From Liolophura sinensis (Eukaryota > Mollusca > Polyplacophora > Chitonida > Chitonidae), in NCBI RefSeq assembly GCF_032854445.1, contig NC_088304.1:36414108-36478107 (forward strand): a DNA stretch of 64,000 bases, given 5' to 3'. Below, one piece after another: positions 9,522 to 22,085 of the stretch (the first letter of the stretch is position 1; each line of letters starts with the position of its first letter). The position numbers and the translations under genes are program-made. The notes below the pieces were generated by a model. It worked only from the letters and a program-made list of their open reading frames with translations. It had not been told where the DNA came from and made no database searches.

Positions 9522-12500
9522 TAACTCTTACAAGCATGTTACCTGCTAGTCAAACTTATGTTTTCTATCCAAGAACTGTAACTGTTAAATGGACATTGTA
9601 ATACTTGTGAATTGTTACTGCTTTCAGAAAATAACAGGAAATATTGCAGGATAGTCCACATTTTTTGCACATGATAATTAGCAAGCTTTTATTTTCATTT
9701 TTATTCCATCTTCTAATGTAATGTTGACAAGCGATTTCTTCCGCCCATAAAACAACCATTTAAAGTGGTGTGGTCTTTATTTGCAGGGAGGCATATATAC
9801 TGATTTGATAACTGTTTATACAAAATACATGTATGTGTTATAATGAGGGTAATGATAAAGGAACCTTGTAGTGAGGTATTACTGATTCTGAATTTATGAT
9901 GATAATATATAAATGTAATGCATGTATTGTCATACTAAATGCTGTCTGCGATGAAAACACATTGAGCATGGGTAACTTGTATGCTCAAGGCAAGATACAT
10001 CTGTGCTTTCCTCTGGAGAATGTTTGTTTTTTTTACTCCCAAAATGTGGATGTACTTGTAGTTTTCTACTTAGTTTGTAGTGATAATGTGTATGGTGGTG
10101 ATATCTTTGACACTGGTTAGCTCAATGTTCCACAGTTGTTCCTTAGATTACACTGCATAATTCTACCTCTTCATGTACTTAGCAAAATATTCATGTGTGC
10201 ATCCATTCCGAACACAGCCCAGTTTCTTTTAAATTTTTCAGATGTCCATGTAGTAGAGACACAAATCTGAGGTGCTAGAGTTGTTTTTTTGTATTGAATT
10301 GTTTGCTTTAGTTTAATGAAGAGCAGTCTGTATTTATGTTTATTTACATGTATATGTACGCATATATTCACATGATTCTTCGCAGCATTTCTTTTTTTTT
10401 TAATGTTGGATGTCCGTCCATTGCTGTTTAAACCAGCTATTGCTTGTTCACGTATAATACTGTAGGTTTGAGAGACAAAAATAATAAATGTTCCGTGCTA
10501 TAATTGTGAATGTATTTTTCTGTCGCTTACTGTTTTAAAAGAAAACTAAAGTAACATTGTCAGTACATATTTCTAACGGTCCATCTAAGAGTTTTGCTTG
10601 CTTGCCTATGGAATATGTGTAATATGTATAATATGCTAGTTGGAACATGTGGTTCTGAAGTACAATCACTTGTGACTACCTATACATGTGTACCTGTATG
10701 AATGGTGCATTATTTAATGTCATACATTCTTGAGACATCTGTCACTCCAAAACTCCCTTTCTATGTTTAAGCAAGCCCTGACTGTAATGTATTTTACAGA
10801 GAGGAATTGTTTTTCATGATGAACGATGAACCGTGTTGGTTGGTACAATGAATCATACTCTTCACCACACTGGCTGTTTTTTTTTTGTTTTTTTTTTTTT
10901 TTGTTTTTTTTTTTTTTGTTTTTTTTTTTTAACCTACTTGCAGTTGAGGTTAGTCTCATCTTTAAACCTGACGAGACACTGAACTGCAGGTGTATAAGGT
11001 TGATACCATCTAGTTCAGTGTGGTGCATGTGGCTGTGTGAACATCTCAGGTGATAACTGCACAGTCAGTGGCATTTTAAGATACTGTGGTGTGTGTGCTA
11101 GTTATAGCTCAATGGACACTTCACCCAAGAATAACAGTCAGAAGTAGCTCAGTTATTTTTACACCCTTAATGCTTTTTGCACACAAATGCATATAGAAAA
11201 TACATTGTAACATTTTATACCAATACTATTTATAACATTCACTTATTGTTTAAATACTTTTGCATTATTATTTTACTCTGTTTGTATTAAAGAATACCAG
11301 CTTCTTTATCTGAAAGAAGTTGGCAATCCGTCCACTTTTCAAACGCCACATTGAGAACTTCACTTATGCATTTTGAAGTTTTTTTGTGTTAGATATATTT
11401 AAGCATCTAGGTACAAATATCTCCTGCAAGCGTTGAAGACATGTTAATATATGACTTTATTTAATTATGGGAGTAGGTATTTACCTATCAGTTTATAGGT
11501 GTACATGTAAGTAGAATAAAGTGTAGATATACCTGTTTACCCTAATTCCTCAACCTTTTCGTATATAGAAGAGGAACTTTGAGTGCAGTTTATGCACCTA
11601 TTTGATTTTGCAGACAAAACTATATTGGTTAGGTTAGCCAATTTCAGGGCTTCACAAAAAGTATAATTTTCACAGAATAATGCCCTCAGAATTTGCCTAA
11701 ATAAACACCTTGTGAACATGCGAAAAGGTTGAAGAATCACAGTAGGTGAGACATAGGCTGTACATGTACTTTTAACCTATTCACTTAGTATGTCATAGTT
11801 TTCATACATTCTCCATTTCAATGTGTTAAGTTATTTCTCTTAGCCTGACTGAATATAATACATATTTTAATGTTGAATTATATGCGTCATATGAACATGA
11901 ATCCTATGGATGGTTTTGCGGGTACATACTCAGTGCACATGTGTCTGGTACAACATACAAGTACACAACATATAACAGAAAAACTCCCCCTTATGTGATC
12001 TTTGTTGAAGATTGGTAGATGTAGGGATCGCAGCTCTTTGTGTCGAAGTGAGAAAATGTGAATATGCTATGACATTTTGTAGCAATTTGTCTCAATCTGA
12101 AAAAAAAGTGTGGAAAATGCAAAACTGAAGTTACCAATACGTCTTGGAAACTTTCTGTTTTCATATGGGGTTGTTTGTAGTGGTTTTTTCATATCTGCTG
12201 TATGTTGGCCTCCTCGGGATAAATAAACTTGTATGATGTCACAGAGCCATCCAGACATGCATGCAGCTGAAACACATGTCGCCTTAAAGCGTGTCAAGAT
12301 TATTCGTGGTTTTGCCTGGTGTAACTTGTGACAAAGTGAGACAAGTGTAACAAAGGTGTGACAAAAATATGACTAAAACAGAAAACTGTTATATTAAAAA
12401 ATGTTTTATGCAAAAAAATGTCAGTTGACAATTTGATCCTGTGATCTCTGATAATGCCATTATTATTTAATGTGACATCTGTGAGAAAACCGGAGTTTGA

Positions 12501-13159
12501 TCAGCTGGTAAATCTGTCAGGATCTTGCCACCTTGAAATCGATCAAATGGCTTGCCCGTGAAGGTTACTTTCCATTGTTACCATAGTTACAGAGGAATTC
12601 TCTGACAAAAAAATTCACATTTAGATTTTGAGTGCAAAGTTGAAAGTAAAAAAGTCTGCATTCCAAAGGCTCCACTACATGCAATGTTCTTTCCACTCAA
12701 TTCGGCAAAATTAAAACAGGACTGTTAGTTACGAGTAATGGTCTTAATGTCACATGTAATGGTCTTAATGACACATTTATTTCAAAGACAGCATGAATGT
12801 TTCATCAGTTCAGTATGATGTTAATTTGTTGAAACACCCGGCTTTTTATTCTAAATCCTTCATCCGCTTTTGAACAATTGGACCCTGTATCAGTAGCGTG
12901 CGGGTTATGATGGCACAGACATACAGTAACTCTTACAGTGTGGATCCCTAGCACTCAAATTGTAAGGAGATAGATGTGCAAAACTAATATAGCCCAGTTC
13001 TCATTCGTCCATTACCAAACCAGACCACATACCTAATTAATGGAAATGTCATTAAGGAAATGTGTTTATTAAAATATATCAATTGATAATTATTGTCTTG
13101 TTTTATGTAACATGGTATGATGTTCAGTTGCATATTGGTTGACATGGATTCTGACTGGT
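9522..13159 (+). other. STK36 3' UTR and intergenic sequence
   Basis: No coding exon recognised. AATAAA signals lie at 10483-10488 and 11515-11520, either of which could end the STK36 transcript. The stretch is AT-rich with scattered TACATGTA words. Short open frames on both strands show no family resemblance. Confidence 0.5.
10876..10930. repeat. Interrupted poly-T tract
   Basis: Runs of T interrupted by single G residues. The second copy of the segment (47759-47812) has different run lengths, as expected of a slippage-prone tract. Confidence 0.9.
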
Positions 13160-13170
13160 TAAGTGATATA

Positions 13171-13519
13171 GTGAGTGAATGAGTGATTGGGGTTTAACGC
13201 CGTGCTCAACAATTTTTCAGTCATATGACGACGAAGGAGTCCTTACGGTGTATGTAATGTACTTCCTTGTTGCAGGACGGATTTCCACCGCTCTTTTATC
13301 TAGTGCTGCTTCACTGAGACGACTTACCGAAGGCAGGTAAGCTACCATTAATCTGATACGGGTCCACCAGTTGTTGAACTATCCCCTCCATTCTGGAGCC
13401 AAGTGAGGAAGCCACAACTTCCTCTTTTAAAGTCTTAGGTGTGACTCGACCCAGGATTGAGCCTGGATCTACCGGTCCCGAAGAGGACGCTCTGTCAACT
13501 GTGCTATCCGGGTCGGTGC
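13171..13519 (-). mobile_element. tRNA-derived SINE with target-site duplication
   Basis: A 349-bp element flanked by the 11-bp direct repeat TAAGTGATATA (13160-13170 and 13520-13530). On the minus strand its head resembles a tRNA: A-box-like GGATAGCACAGTTGACAGAG and B-box-like GGCTCAATCC. Its tail is a (TCAC)-type simple repeat at 13171-13185. The body (GACGACGAAGGAGTCCTTAC, CACTGAGACGACTTACCGAA) resembles a repeat family common in bivalve genomes, from memory. The short minus-strand open frame inside it is not a gene. Confidence 0.85.
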
Positions 13520-13816
13520 TAAGTGATATAAAGTGCAGGTTTATTTTGTAGGAGACCACGGAAAATTAATCGGTGGCGCCGTGTGTTCCCAGGCTTTGTT
13601 GTGGCTTCATGTTAGAAGTCTTGTCAGAAATTTAGCGACGAGTGGTGGTGTCCAACGGGTTTCTAATTCGAGGCTAAGACAAGAATAATGTACTCTGCTG
13701 TGGAAAGCACTGATGAAATGAAGAAATTGTCGATCCAGGGCAATGAAACAATGCGTTCATTTGATTTCAGGCACGTGTCTGTTATTCACAGTATTCTAAA
13801 TCATGACAGAGATGTT

Positions 13817-13876
13817 GGGCCGACCAGCATTATTTTGGAAGAAAACCGGGCGAGCCCAGGGGAATCTCACGACGGC
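13817..13876 (+). repeat. Fragment of the mollusc-type dispersed SINE core
   Basis: CCAGCATTATTTTGGAAGAA, then AACCGGGCGAGCCCAGGGGA matches the core seen at 37441-37531. It accounts for the end of the short open frame at 13688-13879, which is therefore not a gene. Confidence 0.6.
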
Positions 13877-15268
13877 TGAGTTCTTAATGGTGTTCTATCA
13901 ATGAAATGTGTGTAAAAGTACTAAACATGCTGTCAACGTCTACACTTAAATTTAATCAGCAGCTCATGAAATGCGATTAGAGAACACACGACTAAACTTA
14001 AATATAAAGTCTAAATAACAAATTTAGTTTAAATCGTCGGTGAGGGGTATGTTCATCTGTCCGACTCAGTGGTTCGCTCAGGCGGAAACCGAAGTGAAGC
14101 GAAATAATCTCGCGACCTAATATATTCAAATACACACCAGAGCACCTGATTTTCAGTTTAACTTGACAGTAATTCACGTCGAAATGCAGGATTTCCCTTC
14201 ACATGAATAGCTAACCCCATGTTTCAAATATAAATCTGTTGCCGCTGAATGCTTGACTGCTTCTCGCTATGCTGTTTAAAACATAGTCTATTGGCATTAT
14301 AATTAGTTTCGACTTATTACGTCATATAGTGTATTACCGAACAATGACACGGGTGGCGCTTATCCTAAAGTCATCGCGAACAGCTAAATGACCGCTCGTC
14401 TGCTCCTGATTTACCGCTCAGATAGACTTTTAGCTGTCCGCGGACATGCAACAGTGTGCCTCCCACGGCTAAATCGGGTATAATTTATTAAATATGAAAT
14501 AAATAACTTATTTTTGGCCTTCTATAATAAATGTCAAAGAAGACGAAATCAGTTGGGTACCTGTTGAAGGTACCGTTATTACAAAATCTCCTTATTTCTT
14601 GTGTCACCCAACGCTAATCAGCTTGCCGATTAAGCTGTTGGCTGAACGCCACTGTACATCCCAGATTTCATCCATACTTGCATGCATAACTCTCACAAAA
14701 CAAGTAGATTGTACCGATATATAGCCTATATGAAGGATAATAGAAAATATCACACACTAATTATTAGATAGTACGATATTCCTTTCTACTAAAGAAAAAC
14801 GACACAAAAGGGTAGACAGTAAAAGTTAAATTTCGTTCCCCAGCTATGTTATTAAGATATTGGTAGATGCTCATGTATGTTAACATAGTTTAATCCTCAG
14901 AAGGAAAAAAAATAACGAAACCATACAAGAATTTTAGCCAAAATAGTTTGCAACCCACAATTTTGTTATTCTATTTATTCCATGCTATGCACGGTGGGAT
15001 GGGTGAACAAGAGACTGAAACAAGCACACCAAATGCTGTGCCCAGTGTCAGTTTAGCACTTAAAGACGACACATGTGCATAAGTGTACCATTGTTATATC
15101 AGTTTCGATTTGTTGAAACCAGTTTGGCTGTCTCTGTTGTTTTTGTATTAGGTCAACTGAGGTCAGTTGATAATTGCGTGTGGCTCTCCTTGAGTGGAGT
15201 CCCTCTACAAACCTTCCCCCTTTTTCACACATAAGTTCACCTTGACCGTCTTCTCAATGGGTAACTTT

Positions 15269-15274
15269 TTTATT
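15269..15274 (-). promoter_or_regulatory. Polyadenylation signal of the 15.4-15.9 kb exon
   Basis: AATAAA on the minus strand, about 145 bp past the stop codon. Its context TTTTCAATAAAA is shared with the signal at 32793-32798, supporting homology of the two 3' ends. Confidence 0.5.
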
Positions 15275-15417
15275 GAAAACGTGTTACGCAAAAGACGTCC
15301 CTCTTGCACTTCACCGATAAGACCTACCAATAAACGATACGATTTGTAATGGAAGGGTAAAAACACTGCAGACGTGCCTCGAAATTCTCGAGTCATAATC
15401 AGGAAAAGAACGAAAGG

Positions 15418-15872
15418 TCATAACTTCGTGATTTGAATCCAGCGACCAACAGTGAAGTCGGATTCACCTCCTATTCCATTGTTGGAAACTTGCAGGCCTA
15501 CTATTCCACAGTTGTTGTCTGTGTGGTTAACTGTCCTGTCCGTTACAAGGGCGATACCTGGTGACACCTTCTTTTTTCCCATTAACGCTTGCGGACCGGC
15601 AGAATCGTCGACCTTTCTGGGCAAACCTGAACACTCACGGACATTCACGGAAGTCGTCCCGAACTCAGGATCCCCACTGTGATTGACAGGTGTCGCTACC
15701 ATGCACAGCAATGTGTTATTGACCGTTTCGTAAATCATTCGCTGACGACGCATAAACTCTTTATGCCGGCGGTAGAGACAAAAGTCCACACAGAAAACCA
15801 GAATGAAGAGGAAAACGATAGGGAGCATAATGATGAGCACTAAAGGTAGCTTCCAGGATACACACCCGTTAC
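15418..15872 (-). CDS. Terminal exon: transmembrane helix plus cytoplasmic tail (paralogue 1)
   Basis: Family not recognised. Minus-strand terminal exon entered in phase 1 after the acceptor TTCTCTTCAG (15873-15875) and ending in a stop at 15418. It encodes about 150 residues. NGCVSWKLP leads into a single hydrophobic helix (about residues 10-31, LVLIIMLPIVFLFILVF) followed by VDFCLYRRHKEF, a positively charged stop-transfer segment. A type I membrane protein with a cytoplasmic C-terminus is the likely topology. The tail has an early YETV, a possible YxxΦ sorting motif. No ATG start is expected because the ectodomain exons lie upstream (higher coordinates) and were not identified. Exons at 24633-25177 and 32873-33417 share phase, layout and the (V/I)DF-x-x-YRR motif. 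The copy at 52301-52755 has one visible change, V to A after MGKKK. Confidence 0.7.
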
Positions 15873-16200
15873 CTGAAGAGAAGCAAAAAAAAAGGACTGT
15901 TTGATTGATTCATTAAATGATTGTTCGATATTTATATATTTATTAATTTCTTATTTATTGGTTGCTTGATTTTATTTCGATTGACCATCCGATCGATCGC
16001 TCGATTTATATAATTCGTGATTTTATTCCACTGAATACCTTATGCAAAAAAAACCAGAAAGCGTCTTTGTACTACAGAATTTATACATTATAAGCTTAAT
16101 GTATGGGCTTTTATTATTATTTTCATTGATATCATGGCGGTAACATTCATTGCGCATGTGAAGAAAACCGAATTGCGGGTTTAACAGGCTACATGCATAG

Positions 16201-17299
16201 GTATGTGATTAACTATTCATTTGCCACTTGGGTATGTGATTAACTATTCATTTACCACTTTGGTGTGTGATTAACTATTCATTTGCTACTTGGGTGTGTG
16301 ATTAACTATTCATTTGCCACTTGGGTGTGTGATTAACTATTCATTTGCCACTTAGGTGTGTGATTAACTATTCATTTGCCACTTGGGTGTGTGATTAACT
16401 ATTCATTTGCCACATGGGTGTGTGATGAGCTATTCATTTGCCACTTGGGTGTGTGATTAACTATTCATTTGTCACTTGGATATGTGATTAACTATTCATT
16501 TGTCACTTGGATATGTGATTAACTATTCATTTGCTACTTGGGTGTGTGATTAACTATTCATTTGCCACTTAGGTGTGTGATTAACTATTCATTTGCCACC
16601 TGGGTATGTGATTAACTATTCATTTGCCATCTGGGTATGTGATTAACTATTAAATTGAAACTTGGGTATGTAATTAACTATTCATTTGCCACTTGGGTGT
16701 GTGATTAACTATTCATTTGCCACATGGGTGTGTGATGAGCTATTCATTTGCCACTTGGGTGTGTGATTAACTATTCATTTGTCACTTGGATATGTGATTA
16801 ACTATTCATTTGTCACTTGGATATGTGATTAACTATTCATTTGCTACCTGGGTGTGTGATTAACTATTCATTTGCCACTTAGGTGTGTGATTAACTATTC
16901 ATTTGCCACCTGGGTATGTGATTAACTATTCATTTGAAACTTGGGTATGTAATTAACTATTCATTTGCCACTTAGGTGTGTGATTGAATATTCATTTGCC
17001 ATTTAGGTGTGTGATTAACTATTCATTTGCCACTTGGGTGTGTGATTAACTATTCATTTGCCACTTAGGTGTGTGATAAACTACTTAGGTGTGTGATTAA
17101 CTATTCATTTCCCACCTGGGTGTGTGATTAACTATTCATTTGCCACTTAGGTGTGTGATTAACTATTCATTTGCCACTTGGGTGTGTGATTAAATATTCA
17201 TTTGTCACTTGGATATGTGATTAACTATTCATTTTCCACTTAGGTGTGTGATTAACTATTCATTTGCCACCTGGGTATGTGATTAACTATTCATCTGCC
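16201..17299 (+). repeat. 31-bp satellite, forward monomers
   Basis: About 35 tandem copies of a 31-bp unit (GTGTGTGATTAACTATTCAT, then TTGCCACTTGG). This is the first block of a 5.9-kb compound satellite. It begins abruptly after CTACATGCATAG. Confidence 0.95.
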
Positions 17300-18929
17300 A
17301 CCTGTGTATGTGGTTGAATAATCATCTGCTACCTGGGTACATTGGTGGTTGTTCATCTGCCACCTGTGTATGTGGTTGAATAATCACCTGCTACATGGGT
17401 ACATTGGTGGCTGCTCCTCTGCCAACTGTGTATGTGGTTGAATAATCATCTGCTACATGGGTACATTGGTGGCTGCTCATCTGCCACCTGTGTATGTGGT
17501 TGAGTAATCATCTGCTACCTAGGTACATTGGTGGCTGCTCATCTGCCACCTGTGTATGTGGTTGAGTAATCATCTGCTACCTGGGTACATTGGTGGCTGC
17601 TCATCTGCCATCTGTGTATGTGGTTGAATAATCACCTGCTACCTGGGTACATTGGTGGCTGCTCATCTGCCACCTGTGTATGTGGTTGAATAATCATCTG
17701 CTACATAGGTACATTGGTGGCTGCTCATCTGCCACCTGTGTATGTGGTTGAATAATCATCTGCTACCTGGGTACATTGGTGGCTGCTCATCTGCCACCTG
17801 TGTATGTGGTTGAATAATCATCTGCTACCTGGGTACATTGGTGGCTGCTCATCTGCCACCTGTGTATGTGGTTGAATAATCATCTACTACATGGGTACAT
17901 TGGTGGCTGCTCATCTGCCACCTGTGTATGTGGTTGAATAATCATCTGCTACCTGGGTACATTGGTGGCTGCTCATCTGCCATCTGTGTATGTGGTTGAG
18001 TAATCATCTGCTACCTATTTACATTGGTGGCTGCTCATCTGCCACCTGTGTATGTGGTTGAATAATCATCTGCTACATGGGTACATTGCTGGCTGTTCAT
18101 CTGCCGCCTGTGTATGTGGTTGAATAATCATCTGCTACATAGGTACATTGGTGGCTGCTCATCTGCCACCTGTGTATGTGGTTGAATAATCATCTGCTAC
18201 ATGGGTACATTGGTGGCTGCTCATCTGCCACCTGTGTATGTGGTTGAATAATCATCTGCTACATGGGTACATTGGTGGTTGTTCATCTGCCATCTGTGTA
18301 TGTGGTTGAATAATCATCTGCTACCTGGGTACATTGGTGGTTGTTCATCTGCCACCTGTGTATGTGGTTGAATAATCATCTGCTACCTGGGTACATTGGT
18401 GGCTGCTCATCTGCCACCTGTGTATGTGGTTGAATAATCATCTGCTACATGGGTACATTGCTGGCTGTTCATCTGCCGCCTGTGTATGTGGTTGAATAAT
18501 CATCTCCTACCTAGGTACATTGGTGGCTATTCATCTGCCACCTGTGTATGTGGTTGATTCTTCATGTGCTACATGGGTACATTGGTGACTGCTCATCTGC
18601 CATCTGTGCATGTCGTTGATTTTTCATCTGCTACCTGGGTACATTGGTGGTTGTTCATCTGCCATCTGTGTATGTGGTTGAATAATCATCTGCTACCTGG
18701 GTACATTGGTGGTTGTTCATCTGCCACCTGTGTATGTGGTTGGGTAATCATCTCCTACATGGGTACATTGGTGGCTGCTCATCTGCCACCTGTGTATGTG
18801 GTTGAGTCATCATCTGCTACCTGGGTACATTGGTGGCTGCTCATCTGCCACCTGTGTATGTGGTTGAATAATCATCTGCTACCTGGGTACATCGGTGGCT
18901 GCTCATCTGCCACCTGTGTCTGTGGTTGA
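17300..18929 (+). repeat. 62-bp higher-order repeat of the 31-bp satellite
   Basis: About 26 copies of a 62-bp unit made of two diverged 31-bp monomers: one with TGTGTATGTGGTTGAATAAT, the other with GGGTACATTGGTGGCTGCTC. Both align with the monomer of the preceding block, so this is a dimeric higher-order repeat. The open frame at 18564-18929 is repeat sequence, not a gene. Confidence 0.93.
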
Positions 18930-19024
18930 TGATTCATTTAGAACTTGGGTACATGGCTGTCTGTTCATTTGCTGCCTCAGTATGTGCTTAACTGATCGTT
19001 GCTCTATGGCGATGTGGTTACCGC

Positions 19025-22000
19025 CTGTACCCAGGTAGCACGTTAACAGTTAACCAGATACCCAAGTAGGAAAAGAACCATCAACCACATACCCAGGTAG
19101 CAGATGAACAGTCGACACATACACAGGTAGTAAACGGACGATTAACCACACACGCAAGCAGCAAAAGAACAATTACCTACATACTCAGTTCTCAAAAAAG
19201 CCAATACCCAGGTTGTACGTGGGCGATTACCACACACTCAAGTAGCAAATGAACAATTACCCACATAGTCAGGTGACAAATGAACAGTTACCCACATAGT
19301 CAAGCGACAAATGAACAGTTATCTGCATAGTCAGGTGACAAATGAACAGTTACCCGCATAGTCAGGTGACAAATGAACAGTTACCGCAGAGTCAAGTGAC
19401 AAATGAACAGTTATCCACATAGTTAGTTGACAAATGAACTGCTACCCACATAGTCAGGTAACAAATGAACAGTTACCCACATAGTCAAGTGACAAATGAA
19501 CAGTTACCCACATAGTCAGGTGACAAATGAACAGTTATCCACATAGTCAGGTGACAAATGAACAGTTATTTACGTAGTCAGGTGACAAATAAACAGTTAT
19601 CCACATAGCCAAGTGACAAATGAACAGTTATCCACATAGTCAGGTAACAAATGAACAGTTATCCACATAGTCAGGTGACAAATGAACAGTTATTTACAAA
19701 GTCAGGTGACAAATGAACAGTTATCCACAGAGTCAGGTGACAAATAAACAGTTACCCACATAGTCAAGTGACAAATAAACAGTTACCCACATAGTCAGGT
19801 AACAAAGGAACAGTTATCCACATAGTCAGGTGACAAATAAACAGTTACCCACATAGTCAAGTGACAAATAAACAGTTACCCACATAGTCAGGTAACAAAG
19901 GAACAGTTATCCACATAGTCAGGTGACAAATGAACAGTTACCCACCCAGCCAGGTGAGAAATGAACAGTTATTTACATAGTCAGGTGACAAATGAAGAGT
20001 TATCCACAGTCAGGTGACAAATAAACAGTTATTCACATAGTCAGGTGACAAATGAACAGTTATCCACATAGTCAGGTAACAAATGAACAGTTACCCACAT
20101 AGTCAGGTGACAAATGAACAGTTACCCGCATAGTCAAGTGACAAATGAACAGTTACCCACATAGTCAGGTGACAAATGAACTGGTATCTACATAGTCAGG
20201 TGACAAATGAACAGTTACCCACATAGTCAGGTGACAAATGAACAGTTACCCACATAGTCAGGTAACAAATGAACAGTTACCCACATAGTCAAGTGAGAAA
20301 TGAACAGTTATCTGCATAGTCAGGTGACAAATGAACAGCTACCCACACTGTCAGGTGACAAATGAACAGTTATCCACATAGTTAGGTGACAAATGAACAG
20401 CTACCCTCATTGTCAGGTGACAAATGAACAGTTATCCACATAGTCAGGTGACAAATGAACAGTTATCCACAGTCAGGTGACAAATAAACAGTTATTCACA
20501 TAGTCAGGTGACAAATGAACAGTTATCCACATAGTCAGGTAACAAATGAACAGTTACCCACCCAGTTAGGTGACAAATGAACAGTTACCCGCATAGTTAG
20601 GTGACAAATGAACAGTTATCCACATAGTCAGGTAACAAATGAACAGTTATCCACATAGTCAGGTAACAAATGAACATTTACCCACATAGTTAGGTGACAA
20701 ATGAACAGCTACCCACATTGTCAGGTGACAAATGAACAGTTATCCACACAGTCAGGTAACAAATGAACATTTACCCACATAGTCAGGTGACAAATGAACA
20801 GTTATCCACAGAGTCAAGTGACAAATGAACAGTTATCTGCATAGTCAGGTAACAAATGAACAGTTACCCACCCAGTTAGGTGACAAATGAACAGTTATCC
20901 ACATAGTCAGGTAACAAATGAACAGTTACCCACCCAGTTAGGTGACAAATGAACAGTTACCCGCATAGTTAGGTGACAAATGAACAGTTATCCACATAGT
21001 CAGGTAACAAATGAACAGTTATCCACATAGTCAGGTAACAAATGAACATTTACCCACATAGTCAGGTGACAAATGAACAGTTACCCACATTGTCAGGTGA
21101 CAAATGAACAGTTACCCACATAGTCAGGTGACAAATGAACAGTTATTTACATAGTCAAGTGACAAATGAACAGTTAACCACACAGTCAAGTGACAAATGA
21201 ACCGTTACCAACATAGTCAGGTGACAAATGAATAGTTACCCACATAGTCAAGTGAGAAATGAACAGTTATCCACATAGTTAGGTGACAAATGAACAGCTA
21301 CCCACACTGTCAGGTGACAAATGAACAGTTATCCTCATTGTCAGGTAACAAATGAACAGTTACCCACATAGTCAGGTGACAAATGAACAGTTACCCGCAT
21401 AGTCAAGCGACAAATGAACAGTTACCCACCCAGTTAGGTGAGAAATGAACTGGTATCCACATAGTCAGGTGACAAATGAACAGTTATCCACATAGTCAGG
21501 TAACGAATGAACAGTTACCCACATAGTCAGGTAACAAATGAACAGTTACCCACATAGTCAGGTGACAAATGAACAGTTACCCGCATAGTCAAGCGACAAA
21601 TGAACAGTTACCCACCCAGTTAGGTGAGAAATGAACAGTTTCCCGCATAGTCAAGTGACAAATGAACAGTTACCCACATAGTCAGGTGACAAATGAACAG
21701 TTACCCGCATAGTCAAGTGACAAATGAACAGTTATCTGCATAGTCAGGTGACAAATGAACATTTACCCACATAGTCAGGTGACAAATGAATAGTTACCCA
21801 CATAGTCAAGTGAGAAATGAACAGTTATCCACATAGTTAGGTGACAAATGAACAGCTACCCACACTGTCAGGTGACAAATGAACAGTTATCCACATAGTC
21901 AGGTGACAAATGAACATTTACCCACATAGTCAGGTGACAAATAAACAGTTATCCACATAGCCAGGTGACAAATGAACAGTTACCCACATACTCAGTTGAC

Positions 22001-22085
22001 AAATGAACAGCTACCCACACAGTCAAGTGACAAATGAAGAGTTTGTCACATAGTGAGGTTACAAATGAACTGTTACGCACATACC
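19025..22085 (-). repeat. 31-bp satellite, inverted arm
   Basis: About 90-95 copies of a 31-bp unit (AACAGTTACCCACATAGTCA, then GGTGACAAATG). Its reverse complement aligns with the forward monomers through shared CACCTG, TATGTG, TAACT and TTCATTTG. The first 200 bp are degenerate and merge with the forward arm around 18985-19025, so the satellite reverses orientation there. Confidence 0.93.

Noticed and set aside
15452-15682. Plus-strand frames antisense to the transmembrane exons (also 24544-25065, 62230-62751, 33204-33428)
   Set aside because: The minus strand gives a transmembrane helix with a basic stop-transfer segment, an acceptor in phase, and paralogues; the plus strand gives nothing recognisable.
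18564-18929. 121-codon frame in the satellite, and its copy at 55694-56059
   Set aside because: It lies wholly within the 62-bp higher-order repeat and has no independent coding signature.
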